Assembly: GCF_050908995.1 (NCBI RefSeq)
Contig: NC_135120.1
Coordinates: forward strand, 17,931,433-17,995,432
Source: Andrena cerasifolii
Taxonomy: Eukaryota > Arthropoda > Insecta > Hymenoptera > Andrenidae
Reading direction: 5' to 3'
Length of the DNA: 64,000 nt
In this document: positions 11,848 through 24,789 of the stretch, piece by piece
Layout: every line of letters begins with the position of its first letter
Numbering within the stretch: the stretch's first letter is position 1
Program-made: the position numbers and the translations under genes
The notes under the pieces: model-generated
Told to the model about the DNA's origin: nothing
Database searches by the model: none
What the model saw: the letters and a program-made list of their open reading frames with translations, nothing else

Positions 11848-11945
11848 CCTGGGGTGTTCAAAGTCCAACGATGATTCGAGAGGAGCAGCAAGGTAACTCG
11901 TTGAATCACAGATCCCGTTTATCGGAGAAACACGACGCACTGATG
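11848..11945 (-). promoter_or_regulatory. Candidate 5' non-coding exon and initiator for the ODF3-like gene
   Basis: On the minus strand there is an arthropod-type initiator, TCAGTGCGTCG, near 11944. It is followed by a GC-richer stretch and a good donor, CCCAG|GTAAAC, at 11847/11848. The first coding exon of the ODF3-like gene has an acceptor just 5' of its ATG, so an upstream exon is expected. The link is inference. It could belong to another transcript or to none. Confidence 0.3.
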
Positions 11946-13163
11946 ATAACAGTTACAGATCACACCTGCACGCGAGACGCACTACGTGTGACTGAAGCTG
12001 CCGCGTTGCGTTTGCCGGCATGGGCATCTACCCCCACCATAGCCGTCGCATCTACGCTTGCCGACACTCGGCGCATGCGCTCTCTGCTTATAGTAGTCTT
12101 TTAAATTTTAAATCACTTTCGTCCTTTTTAATCTGTTTGCTGTCGCATTAAATGTTTATAAAAACAGAATATAAAACAGCATAAAAATTCAGGGAAGAAG
12201 CAAACTACTATATACAATTTAAATATGAATACTGGATTTATAATAATAAGAAATTATGATCCTTCACTGTTTCGCAAGTCATGGCGCGCTTCAATTTTAA
12301 TTTTTTGAAATTGGAAGTAGAGGACGACATCGATTTCTAAATGCAAAATAAAGTACACTGCTTCAGTTTCGTAGGAGGAATTTGGTAGTTTTGAACAAAG
12401 TTGGGCATTAAATAAATAAACAATTATTTAAATAACGGATCAAATAAAAGTTACTTTCACTTTAGATTATTTTACGAATAAAGTTAATTCTTTATTCGAC
12501 ACATGAGAAATGATTTTGTTAACATTTATTCGTTATTCAAAATTTTTGTTTGAATAAAAATTTTGCCCATCTTCGGTTTTGAAATTGAAATGATTATTAT
12601 GGTTCCATAGTATGGTTTTCTGCGGGGAGTATCGTAGAAAGTAATCATGCATTTTGGAAAGTTACGTTAAAGATATCATTGAAAAAGTATCACCTTGGCT
12701 CCTTTATTGGACATACTTGATTTCGCAACCCACGCACCCTAACGCTCTTACTCGCCATCCTCGACACTTTCGGCCTTGCGGTGTCCTGTCCTTCGAGTAA
12801 AAGTCAGCTAAAATTAGGGGCCTCGTCATGGATGACGATACGTAGAAGTGAATGTAAGACCTACTTCCGCTTTTACAAATTATTGAAGGTATAGAAAAAA
12901 AACTTGGTACCGTTTGTACCATCGACCGCATCGACTACGATGTCAATCAATACGCCTCTATTGCCTCTGTCGCCTTTATCTTAAGTCGACATCGCAACAG
13001 CAGAGAAATAATTCTGATAAAAACGAACGAGCCTCTCAAATCTACCAGAAATTAAATACTTCCACTCCAACACGAGTTACTTTAATTTTATTTTAAAATT
13101 ACTTTAATAGTTTTACGCTTAAGGATTCAATCGACTAACTTTGTATTATTACCTAATTAAAAA

Positions 13164-13457
13164 TTAACCCTCGTTTATCACACCTACTTTTTCGAACGTC
13201 GTTGTCACACTGGGTCAATTTGACCCTGCCACCAATTTGCAATCGGTTGTTATTTAAAAATTATTTGTTAAATTATGTCTAAAAAATTCTGAGATAAAGT
13301 TTGAACATTGTAGAATATATGCCTATCGTTGAAAGTTGGCATTTAAAGTGTCATCATGCTTGAAAATAAATCTGAAGCAATAAGAGTTCCGACAAAAAGT
13401 TTTTTTGCTTAAAAAATTGCAGGGTCAATTTGACCCAGTTTGACAACCGAGGGTTAA
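13164..13457. mobile_element. TTAA-bounded MITE (piggyBac-like)
   Basis: Left end TTAACCCTCGTTTATCA; right end, inverted, TTAACCCTCGGTTGTCA. Both continue into a GGGTCAATTTGACC block. The TTAA borders are at 13164-13167 and 13454-13457. It is 294 bp and non-coding. Confidence 0.7.
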
Positions 13458-13639
13458 GAAATTCTGCTCGGAGAACGCCCCCTCGTAATTTATTTCCAGC
13501 TTCGTTGGGCCCATTTTAATCCTCTATTCAATTAACGCCCTCCAGAAGCACAGGCTCTTCGCTGTCAAAAGCAGCACTGTTACGACCACTGCCTGACACT
13601 TGATCGTTCCCCTCTCCTTCCACGCTGACATCACTATGC

Positions 13640-13728
13640 AGAGAACTGGTCAGCAGAGCGGCTTAGTCTGCTCGGTGGCAGATAGAGTACATCGAGGGAT
13701 ACGCATTTTCTTCGCATCGTCATTTCAG
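13640..13728 (+). promoter_or_regulatory. Candidate 5' non-coding exon of painless
   Basis: A donor TTTCAG|GTGAAC falls at 13728/13729. The painless coding exon begins after a strong acceptor (TTTTTCAG at 14613-14620), only 9 bp before its ATG, so an upstream non-coding exon must exist. This is the best donor I saw in the preceding kilobase. The 5' end is a guess. Confidence 0.3.
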
Positions 13729-14629
13729 GTGAACGTTTAATCCCCGGGCGGAGAAAGTGCTGGAGGATATCACTGAAGCTTCGTACTTCGCCTGTGCATC
13801 GAAATCATTAAAATAATTCCAACATCCTCATAAACGAGCCTCGACCATCAAGGCAATTGAAATAGCTCGCGTTGAAAGGTGTGTCATTTCATACAGAACG
13901 CTTAAGCTCTTATTATCATGCCTGTGCACAACGATGCATTCGGATACAATTGTTCTCAGCTTCTCATGCATTTAGCCAATAATACCTTTGTTCAGGTAAC
14001 AAGCAAAGTGTGATTTATTATCAGTACTCCACGAGAAATTCTCAACATCAATTTCAACCTGTTTGAATCATTAATTAACCACATCGTGTACGGAATTTAC
14101 CGTGAGAAATTCTTCTACCTCCTGGGTAACCAAGCACGAGGGATTACTGGAGCACAGACAATTAGCATAAATCAACCAGCGGCGGCTGTTTTAATTCCAA
14201 GATAGAGTGATTGATCTCGTGCATAGTTTTACAATGGAAATTTGATATTCTGCGGGTGATAACGGCGCTAGTAATATCGCCGGCGTTATTGTGCTAGACA
14301 TCTGCCGTTCAGGGTCCGCGTTAATTTGAACTTGAATTAATGCTAACGGCAGGAAACACGTCCGGACAGTATTTCTGTCGTTCTGCATGATAAATATCTC
14401 GGTCGAGCGTCGGACTCCGCCGGTCTTCGTTGAATTTCTGTCGCAAATGGACTTCGTGGAAGCATGGACGAATATTTGCAGAGCGACGCTTTCGTTGCAA
14501 TATGCTCTAGTGACGTTAGAAGGCCGCGATCGCGCGATGACGATTTATGTCTACCCACGCAAGGTGCCCGACGTGCTTCTCGCAAAGTATAATCACTCTG
14601 TCCACTCTAACGATTTTTCAGGCACTAGC

Positions 14630-17600
14630 ATGGATCCCGAGGACGAGTCCTTGCAGATGCAGCTGCTGCACGACTACACTCCGAGGCCCCTGAGGTCGCA
14701 GATCATTTACAAGCAGCTTCTGGACAGCTTGCGCTCCAGGGATTTCAGGTACTTCAAGAGCCTCGTGGAACAGAGTCTGAAGAAGCAACCGCCCAGCATC
14801 AACATAAACTACGCTTATCCAAACCGCTCGGACGAGACGTGCCTGGACATCGCCTGCAAGAATGGCCTGCCGGAGTTCGCCAAGCTCCTGCTGGAAAAGG
14901 GAGCGAAGGTGAACAGGGTGAACGAGGCTCACAACCGAGGGCCGATCCACTTCGCCACGAGCAACGGGCACACGGAGGTCCTAGCCGTGCTCCTGGACGA
15001 GCCCACCATCAATCCGAACCTGGAGGCTGGACAGCAAACGGCCCTGCACATGGCGGTGAAGAAGAACGACCTGATATCCGCGGGGCTGCTGCTGGAGAAC
15101 GGCGCGAGTCCCAACATCCCCAATAACAAAGGCGTGACCGCCCTCCACATGGCGGCTATGAAGGGTCAGAGGGACATGGTGGACCTGATCCTGCAGAAGT
15201 CCAAGCACGCGCTAGATCTGGACAGTTACAAGGACTATAAGAATCAAAGTACTAGGGACGTGCTGCTGAAGAACCTGCCCGATGTTCCTCTTCCCACTGT
15301 TCAGAAAAGGAGCGTTAATGTCCACGACCTCAAGTACTACTTGAACGCCAACGACGAGGTGAACTTCCTCAAGTGCCTGGGCGCTGTTCCGAACGACGTG
15401 GTGAACAACGTGGCTGAAGATCTCATCGAAATGGCCACTCAACGGAACTTCAAAGACACGGTCACTGCGCTGCTGGAGAGAGTCCAAGGGGTTGGGTGTA
15501 ATCTGAAGAAAGCTGCGCATATAGCCATTCGACGAGGCTCGCCCGAGATTCTACGTCAGATATTGAGTAGGGACGCTGAGATCGACAGCAGCGATTTGCT
15601 CTTGAGCGCCTGTTTAGAGCTGGGCATACCAGGAAAAGGAGACTCGGAGAGCGTGTCCGATCGCTTGGAGTGCTTGAAGCTGATCCTCGACAGGGACGAC
15701 GTGGATGTTCGACGCACGGACAGTGGGTACCACCAAATCGATCACTCTTTTCCCTCGATGTCTGGAATTTTGTTGTAGTCCTCGGGAAATTAGGGGGGGG
15801 GGGGAGGGTTAAGTCACCATTTTCCGGATTTCGAACTTGTTTAAAAAATACACGGCCTGGAATTTTGCGATTTTAGTCTATTTTTGTGAAAATGGATTGT
15901 ATTTATGAATTTTTTTCTTGAAAACTATTTGTCGGATTCAGCTGATTCCACCTTTATTTTAATCTGGACGGATCGGCCTTCCTGAATAATTTTTTTTCCG
16001 TTGCAAAATTATAGGATTTCATAAATACAATCTATTTTCACAAAAATAGTCAAAAATCGCAAAATTCCAGACTCTGTGTATTTATAAACAAATTCGAAAT
16101 CCGCAAAGTGGTGACTTAAATCCCCCCCCCCCCCCTAATTTCACGAGGACTACGACATAGTCTAGTTTGAAGAGAATCCCAGACATAGAGGGAAAACCCT
16201 GCGTATATTCACCTTGTTTCCAAATAGATTATTTAACAACGACTCGATGCTAATTTCTAGGTAAAGGGAACACTCCGCTGCATTACGCGGCCAGAGCCGA
16301 CTGCCGCGAGGCAGTGACGTTGCTGCTCGAGAAAGGGAGCTACATTGGCCACGCGAACAACTTTGGCGTTCCACCCGTGGCCGACATCCCCATGTCCACC
16401 TTGTCCCAGTACTTCGACGACTGTATAGAAGCTAGGAAAGAGCGAACGAACGACTACACCATCGAGTTCGACTACAAGTGTCTGATCCCCCACGACATAC
16501 ACTGCGAGGAAGACCAAGCCTCCACCGATGGACATAAACGCGAGATGGATGTCTTCCGTTACATCGCTGACAACAGTGGCTTGAAACACTTGCTGAAGCA
16601 TCCCCTTCTGTCCTCGTTCCTGTACCTCAAGTGGCACAGAATAAGGCACATCCTCTACCTCAATTTCGCCTTCTACGTCCTCCTCTATCTACTCTTGAAT
16701 ACGTACATCTTGAACGCGACCTACCAGGACACGAGCGCGTGGACGAACTCGAGCGAGAAGGTCGACGGAGGAGCATCTGAATTAGATTCCGTTAGCGTTT
16801 TAAGAATCCTCACGGGTGTCGCCGTGGCGTTGCTCGCGTTGAGGGAGATCATTCAACTAATCTCCTCTCCGTGCCATTACGTATCAAACCTAGAGAACTG
16901 GCTTGAAATGGCTCTGATATTCCTGGGCTTTGCCACACTCTGCGGTGCAGGGGCCCAAGTGGCCGCCGTCACCATCCTCTTATCTGCCTGGGAGCTAGTA
17001 GTCCTGATCGGCCAGCACCCTCGAATGTCCACTGGTATCGAGATGTTCAAAACGGTGTCGATCAATTTCATGCGGTTCCTGTTTCTATATGCCTTCCTGA
17101 TCCTGGCCTTCGCGCTGGCTTTCTTCGCCCTGTTCAAGGACGGCGACGACAACAACTTCCCAGACCCTGGTCACTCGCTGTTCAAGACCATCATCATGCT
17201 CACCGGGGAATTCGATGCCAACGATATACCCTTCGTATCGCATCCGATTATGAGCCACCTGGTCTTCGTGCTGTTCGTCTTCCTGATCGCCATCGTGCTG
17301 TTCAATCTGCTGAATGGCTTAGCCGTGAGCGATACAGCGGACATCCTCGGTAAAGCTGAATTGGTGGGCTTGATCTCCAGGATACGACTGGTCGCTTACG
17401 TGGAGAACGTGGCGGTTCGTGCTCCCCTCGTTCACGGGCCTCACTGTCTGTTTTGCCATGGTCTCATGCGCTCCTGGGGATGGAATCCGCTGGAGTTTCT
17501 AGTTAGGAAGATACTCCTCTTCCCGAGTTACCTGAAGAGCGGCAAGCTGAGCGTTAAACCGTATGATAGCCTGGTGGAAGCTTTCAGTTATAAGGCGCAT

Positions 17601-17840
17601 AAACGATCGGACGAAGTCGCCAAGGATAAAGTGTTCCCTACCTTCAAAATGGACCCTCATGTTATAAAACAAGCTAAAGAGATCCTTTCGCAGAGGGGCA
17701 GAGAGTCCGATACTGAAAAGGTGATGGGTGAATTGGAGAAGATGAAAGAGAGATTAGGTTTAATAGAGATCACTTTGAATTCCCTGAAGCAGGGCATTGA
17801 GAATAATAATCTTAATGCCAGTAGAGACGATGAGAATTGA
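14630..17840 (+). CDS. pain: Transient receptor potential cation channel painless (TRPA family)
   Basis: Two exons, 14630-15722 and 16261-17840, give 890 residues; Drosophila Painless has 913. The N-terminal half holds ankyrin repeats (about residues 70-210, with TCLDIACKNG, TALHMAVKK and TALHMAAMKG cores, and again GNTPLHYAARA at 367-377). Six membrane segments follow: about 495-515, 547-564, 576-594, 597-615, 634-656 and 695-718. The pore-loop motif MLTGEFDA is at 677-684, then NLLNGLAVSDT after S6. A short basic, coiled-coil-prone tail ends the protein. Painless is a Ca2+-permeable channel for noxious heat and mechanical nociception in sensory neurons. The ATG lies just after an acceptor. 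The donor ACA|GTGGGT is the only one that keeps frame with acceptor TTTCTAG, giving Ser-Lys-Gly-Asn. The 538-bp intron holds a foldback element. Confidence 0.9.
15777..16156. mobile_element. Foldback element with poly-G/poly-C arms in the painless intron
   Basis: Left arm TAGTCCTCGGGAAATTAG then a run of 12 G, GGTTAAGTCACCA and TTTTGTGAAAATGGATTGTA. The right arm is the inverse, with a C run and CTAATTTCACGAGGACTA. Arms are about 150 bp. Non-coding. It sits wholly within the intron at 15723-16260. Confidence 0.75.
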
Positions 17841-18763
17841 GGTGTAACTGTTTTGTTTTATTTTTGTGATGGTTAAATTATATAATAAGTTAGCGACACT
17901 ATGGTAGCAGTCAGATGTTAATACTCGTCAGTCACTGCTTGTAATTACATCAGAAAAGTAGAAGCCGTTCCATCTTATTACAATATTTTTTAATTAAATT
18001 TAATAAGCTATTTAATTGTATTAAGCGTAAAACGTGTTGTTTAAATTTAACTAAAGATATTTATAAACTATTGTACAGAGACTGATTTTAAGACTGAATC
18101 ATACAATGTCAATTGTACCAAGCAATCATCGCTTCGTTAGAATGTAATGCGTGTGCATGCGCTGGCAATTAAATAGTTTATCGAATTGCAATAAACTGAC
18201 TATATTTCGCGTACGAAATGTAGATCGCATCATTGATTGATTAATTATCGCATAAAACCCTTCCAAATACTGCTCGCGAAATCTTTATAACATATTAAAT
18301 TAAATTAGTAATTGTAGAATAAATAAAATTAGTATTCCAACTATTTAATAGAGAATACAGTTATCACTGGCTTTAACGACGCGTAGTTCTTACAAAAATA
18401 GTCCTAGCATGAGTATTTTTCCTTCGGATATGCAATATAAATCTTCTATTGTTAGAAAATACATTTTAATTTTGAAATGTACAAAATAGGTGACCGTCGA
18501 TAACAATCTTACGCTTATACGTCTACGAAGTGACAAAAGGCTGAAAGAATCTACATAGCTCTCAGTCTGTAACAGTAACAATGCTTTACATAACTAAACT
18601 GATCTTAAAGAAACTTCGGTATCAGATCAACTTCTGTGGACGTTTCGATATTGTATACAAATATTTATTTGATGAGACTCATTTCACAATTTTCATTGTT
18701 AAGAAACTATACATAAACTTACGGATAAATACGGACGTCCTACCTCGAGTAAGTGTCTCTTGT
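17841..18763. other. Convergent 3' UTR interval of painless and GCP2
   Basis: AT-rich, no gene. AATAAA at 18190-18195, 350 bp after the painless stop, is a likely polyadenylation signal. TTTATT at 18664-18669 could serve GCP2 on the other strand. Confidence 0.45.
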
Positions 18764-21700
18764 TCACCCCGAGATTTCTTCTTGTGCTTCGGTCTTTTCT
18801 TTCCCACGACGTACCAAAATGTCGGTATAAAATAAGTTGAAATCCAGCCTATTTCACAATTACGTGGGTTCAGTAGTAATGCCAGAAGGATTTGTTTCCC
18901 AGATCTTTGTGAATTAAAGAATATGTGTATAAGAAATGTGTAACTCACCTACAAAAAACGTTTAGGAGTTTTTCATTGTTGTTATCGCATCCTAAATCAC
19001 AGATTCTGTCCAGGAGACGTATCAATACTTGTGTAAATTTCTCATCCAGCGACAGAATTGTCTCTTCGAAACTTGCTCCTTTCTCCTTAGACATGTCTCC
19101 GTTTTCATCCTAACAAGTTACATAAAAATAATACTGTTATCTTTGCATCTCATTCAGTATATGTACCAGAACCCCTTTGTAGAACCAAGATTAAGAAGCA
19201 TATATCGTAGAAAATGAATAAAACATGTACAATGAAATCTGTAATGTTTCAGTGACACATAAGATTACAAGCCAGAATATGTAAAGCGAATGCACCTTAC
19301 TGTTCAAAGCTAACATACTAAATAACTCTAAATACGATTCTATAATCAGAGTTTGTAATTATTATACCGAATATGTACCATGCCACGACTTATTGATTCT
19401 CAATGTGAGATGAAATCAATATGTAATTCGCATTTAAGGAGAAACACTGCTACGAATTACATAAAGTCCAATTCTCATACATTTTCGTACAAGACAATTG
19501 AACTTTAAAGATTCTAGGGAAACTTCTGTTTTTAGATACGCTTAAACATAAAATTATATCTATATTACCATTTATGGATGAAAAAACATAATTTATGTTT
19601 AATACAAAGTCTGCATGCAACATTACCATCGACTCGAATATAATACATTAAATATTCTGGAAACAGTGGGTATTACGGGTATATAAAATAAAATATGCAA
19701 GAAAAGGATAAATTTAACATAGCATGTTCATCTCTTTTAAAATCTACTACGGTCAACCTCGAATCTTATTAATAAATATAATTACAACGTGTTCTGAGCC
19801 AGAATCTATCAGGAAATTAAGTTTCCTATAACTCCGATACTACGTGATTAATTTTAAGAATAAAATTTCTTTCACTATTACGATAATGATGATGAAAAAT
19901 TGATGTACATCCCATTTATCGCAGCAATCGATGCAAGGAGCCGAATTTGTTTTCTATGAGTTTCTAGTTTTTAATATACAGAATGTCATGCGAATTTAAA
20001 AACGTATTCCTAGTAAATAATAATGTATGGATGACTCTATGTTGATCTCTGTCCGCTAGAAAATAAAAGCTTCATGATTCTAACACTACACAAATGCATA
20101 GAAGCAGAGTTATAACTTTAGGGATATACCTCGAAATCATAGACATCTTCCTGATAGGTGCCAATCATGGAAGTCAATTCGGCGTCAATGTAGTATGGGC
20201 TCATACGCTTAACATCAGCAAAATATTATGATTCAGTTCACCGCTAATCTTTATGCTTCTTACAAGCATGTAATATAGAAAGTACATTGCGCTGTATGTT
20301 AATAATAAACACGTCATGCAGACTTATCTCATATCCCTCGCAATATTAAACGCGGAACAATGTCTTGTATTTTGTATTCCGCTTAACAAAAGTATTAAAT
20401 AAAACACCAGAGTAATATACCCAGGCCCGGCGCGTGATGTTTTTCTCGTGTGTGCGATAAATACTTGGCGTTTTTCCAAAAACATTTTTAAAATTAATTG
20501 CGAATAAAAAGAACAGAAAATGAAAATTAAATGAGAACCTTTCTGCAATATGATCATAAGGCATAAGCCCTAGTTCTGCAAATACAAATTTGGGTTGCTT
20601 AAAAATTTAGCTCGCATTTTTTTTAAGCCTTTTGAGCGCTTTTTTCTCTCGCGGCGCCTGCGCGCATCGCACACTTTGCACCCGCAACCAGCCTGGTCTG
20701 CATATACCTCGATTATATTCATATCTCAAATCGGCAGAATGGCTTTGTAAAAAGAACATCTATAGCACCTATCTTATGCTATAGTGAGTAACAGAGATGT
20801 TTGAAAGAATTCGAATTGCAACAAAGAATGCAACTTAGAGAAACGGTTTAACTCGTAACTTTGTACCTGTATACATTTATGGATTTACGTGTCGAGATTA
20901 CGAGACTCACCTCCATAAAATTACAGAAGTCGATGCAAACGGCGCAGATAGCCGTGATGCAGCCGAGGAGATTGGGGTCTGTCAGCATGCACTCCTTCAG
21001 GTAACTATCCTGCAAGTCCTGGTGCACGCTTAAGACATCGTCCACGTTGCTCACCTAAATATAGAGTTTTAAACTTTGAAGGATGAGACTTATATACAAT
21101 TATGTAAATATCATTAACAAATATCGTACCTTACTCATCTTATTTAAAAATGTAAGCCAATTTGGTTCTATAACTTCAACCATCATGTAGTATGCCAGGT
21201 GCTGAATGCAATCAAGCATCCGCTGCCGTAAAGAAAATGCTTGTCTGTACGACATTGCCACGGCATGGGTAAAAGTTTTTGCAATTTTATTACTATTCCA
21301 TACCCTGAAACATAAAATCACTTTCATCATTATCTTTTTTTAAATCGCGACAATACACAGGGCCGGCGTGAACTTTTGCGGGGCAAAGAAAAGACGCATT
21401 TATATTGTACTTCTAGATTTTATAATAATTAATATCTATGTTACAGAGCCCAGCAAAATCTGCGATGAGTTTTTTGTATACCACGGGGGCTTTTACAGCA
21501 CGGGCCAGGTTATGGGGAAGCGTAAAGAATTATACAGTTCATGTAACAACCTGCATAAACGTCTTTCGATGTATTTGCAATAGAACAGGTGTCTAAATAG
21601 CATTTGGTAGCAAGCTATTGCTTTTCTGTTGAGTATTAAGGATACAGGCCACTTAACATCATAATTAAATACAAACGCCTCCAAACCAGTTAAAGTCCTA

Positions 21701-24384
21701 TCATTTTGAAAACAATACTCTGAAACAGAACATTCCATTATAAAGAATATCTAGAAAATCTAACAAAACACAGATGTTTTAGTAAAATATACCTTTCTCG
21801 TCTCTAGTCTGAATGGAAAGTATCCTAAACATCTGGAACTGAAGATCGTACGGTAGAAGCTCGAGTTTCAGGTCGTCTTTGTATGGATCTGAATCCGCGG
21901 TAGACATACGCAATGCGACTTCAAGAAGAGATGCCAATCGATGGATGACGATATCGTACATGTTTTTATTTAATTCCACTTCGCACAAATTCAGAAATTG
22001 GACCTACAATTGAACGTGACTTTGTTACGATTCCACGTGGGCTATTAATAGAACGCTTCGTCGAATAAGCTTACCATAAAATCTCCCTGGGCAAGGAGGA
22101 AATAACTTTTCACGCTACGAAGTCGTCCCATTAAATCGTTTTCATGTATAAGAACCTCTAATAAAGTTTTCGCTGCTTCGGAATATGCTCTATCAATAGC
22201 AGCTATATATTTTTGTCCGTGATGCTGATAGATCAAAGGCTCTTGTTTCCCCCATTGAATTGTTTTACCTAAATGAACGATAGCCAAGAACTTTTTATTA
22301 AACTACAATTGTCACATTGTAGTAATAACCATGTATAGAGTGTTACATACCGCATTGCCTAATCACGTTGAAATATTTCCCAGTTCTTAAAATTGTTTGT
22401 GCATGTTCATTAAGAAATGTAGGAATTCTCTCTGCTCTCATGGTGTACCTTTTCTCCCAGTAATCTGCAGAGTAATCTATAGGCAATTCTTCTCTATGAA
22501 TTAATTCGTTATCTTCTACAAAAAACTGAAAAATATTAAAAAAAATTCAATGAACCATTGAAAAGAGTAGATAAAAATTATATCGACTTCTCTTTACCTC
22601 TTCATATGGATCGCATATCACACCTTTGTACACCCATTTCTCTAATATTTGCATGTACGGGACATTCGCCGTTTGTATAAGGAACAAACACAGTTCTTTA
22701 AATTTTGCCTCTCCGCTAATATTATTCGCCTGTTCGTGTAAAAGACTGAGTACTTTACCACCTTTCGCATTTGCCTGAAATGGAGTACTTCGATGCGTGA
22801 GAAGAAAATACATACAAAATGGACAAGATACAATCGAAGAGAGGTAAACTGACCTTGCATATAGTAGATGTAAGTTGGTTAAGGATAGACATCGCAATCA
22901 TAGTGGGTTGGATATAAAACCACAATTTTTGTAAGTTCAATTTACCACGAACGTGCTCCATTTCCAATTGTACGACGAATAACTGGAAAATTAGGAATAC
23001 CACATTATCGTACGCCGTGTGCCATTAAAAATTATCTGAATTTAAGTGTATGTCAATAATATATTACAACACATACTAAATAATCTTTTAGTAAACTCTT
23101 TATAGCTCCCCTCAAGGCGTGATTTACTTGACCATCTTCCGGTAGAACTTTTTCTTCGACAAATCTGGCTGTCATAGAGTAGTGAGAAGCGAGAGGCAAT
23201 ATTTGTAGTGCCATTTGTTTATAGGATATGCCTATAAATGATAATAACATAATAATACTTTACATAGCTTATGCATTCAGAGCTACGAAACAATTTTCAT
23301 TTCTGTTCTTACAAACATCCGGAGATATGTTAAACGTTTTCGTTGCATATGGACTAGGTAAAGGCTCGGAAACGATGTAAGATCCATCTATACCCTTTAA
23401 GCAATATAGAAGGTCCCAAAGCAATATAGATTCTTGAGAAACAGCAGGTACGGCTTCTGTAAATATTTTGTCCCTTAGTAAACAGATCACACTTCCTTTC
23501 TCAGATTAGTTTATAAAATCTTATTACTTTGGCATGGTGCCGCGTTTAATTCGTTATAGAAGTCCCACGTTATTCGAGGCCTCTCGTGAACCCAATTGTG
23601 CTTAATTATAGACGGCTCTATTTTCTTCGAGATGGCACTCACTTGCTTATTCAGTTTCTTTTCTCCCTCCACAGCGGCTTTGATTACATTTTTACAAATC
23701 TATATTGTGCACAATATAACTCTGGTTATACTACATACACGTGCACACGGTATACTAAGAAATGAACAAGAAAAACCTGCGGCAAATCTTCCGTAGTAAT
23801 CGCAGCATTCTTTGTAGAATTTGACGCTAATGCCAACGCTTGTTTAGCCAAGCAGCTCTTCAGTGCTTTATCCTCAGTTATGAGTTCCAGGACGTGGGCA
23901 AACAGACCTAATAAATCCACTCTAGAAAAACAGAAATCAACATTAATTGTCGATATCTCACATTCATAGTCAAACAAACGAATGCATAAAACTACTCTAC
24001 TTCTTCGCTTTTAATTCTTCGTATTTCTGAAGGAACAATTCTGGAGTTGGAGAGCTTTTCGCCAAGTTGCGAATGCAGCTCTGAGAGGCGATGATAGTCA
24101 AAGCGCTCGCACCCGTAGGTACACCTTCTTTCTGCAATCGTTCTACATGCTTCTCTGGCGCGGACGATGACCTGTTCGACCAACACATGTACTCTTTTTA
24201 CTTTTACCATGTAATTATTGCCTCTACGATGTAAAAACATTTGCTAAGCTTTGGGTAATAGGTAGTTAAACCAGAATTTTTATATATATATGTTAACGAA
24301 AACCTGTATGGAATGCTTCAATTATACCTACCCCAATATCCCAATTAATTCAACCACTAAATGATGTAACTTAAATTCACTCAT
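18764..24384 (-). CDS. TUBGCP2: Gamma-tubulin complex component 2 (GCP2/Grip84)
   Basis: Seventeen exons on the minus strand: 24332-24384, 24001-24171, 23777-23921, 23528-23699, 23313-23456, 23077-23231, 22854-22982, 22598-22774, 22351-22525, 22075-22268, 21793-22003, 21551-21719, 21130-21304, 20911-21054, 20130-20207, 18949-19109 and 18764-18848. The total is 2538 bp, 845 residues, close to animal GCP2 proteins (about 850-900). Diagnostic stretches include MSEFKLHHLV at the start, WVHERPRI, GQVNHALRGA, NLQKLWFYIQPTM, ILEKWVYKGVI.DPYEE, the GRIP2-domain LRMSTADSDPYKDDLKL, YQMLFRHLFYCK and RLDFN.FYT at the end. With GCP3 and gamma-tubulin it forms the small complex that nucleates microtubules at centrosomes. 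Weak points: the exon 2 acceptor (CGAACAG) has a poor pyrimidine tract, and the exon 3 donor may be GTTTTT at 23776 or an in-frame GTATAC 21 bp further on. Confidence 0.92.
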
Positions 24385-24789
24385 TGCTGTGAATTAGTGA
24401 CGGATCATTACATTGTCTCACACAAGCACTTAATCCTTTACAATACTGTGGTCACAATCCTAACCGCTAGATTTGTTAGCATTTTTAAGCTGTACATTTA
24501 ATAAGAAATCGTTTCCCTAATCGTTTGAAACATTTGTTTACGCGTAGTATTATTGCAATTGGTTAGACGAGCGCGTTAGGTTAGGTTAGGTACAGCGGAG
24601 CCTGCGTTAAACGGGAATGTTACTAGGTTCTTCGCTGATCCTGATGCAGGGCTTTCTGTCGCAACGGTTGCCTGGGTAGTCAAAGGCGACGAGATATGTT
24701 TGGTGTAAACAAACTGGTTTTCTGACAAGCTGAATTCTTCTGTGAAAATCAATTGCATGTGACAGTTCCTGTTAATACGTATCGACAAA
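24385..24789. promoter_or_regulatory. Bidirectional promoter interval between GCP2 and king tubby
   Basis: The ATGs of the two divergent genes are 405 bp apart, so both promoters and 5' UTRs lie here. It contains TTAGG three times in a row at 24576-24590, the insect telomere unit that is also often seen near insect promoters. I see no clear TATA box. Confidence 0.6.

Larger units (their letters stand above)
8324..13163. other. Intergenic stretch between the ODF3-like gene and painless
   Basis: I see no coding gene here. Short open frames, for example at 10539-10895, have low-complexity content and no recognisable family. The stretch holds the hairpin element at 9606-9726 and a candidate non-coding exon near 11848-11944. 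The rest is AT-rich sequence without visible structure. Confidence 0.5.

Noticed and set aside
21741..21750. Alternative GCP2 exon starting after TTTTCTAG at 21750
   Set aside because: It shifts the frame relative to the preceding exon, which ends in phase 1. The acceptor TTTCAG ending at 21720 keeps the frame and the family alignment.
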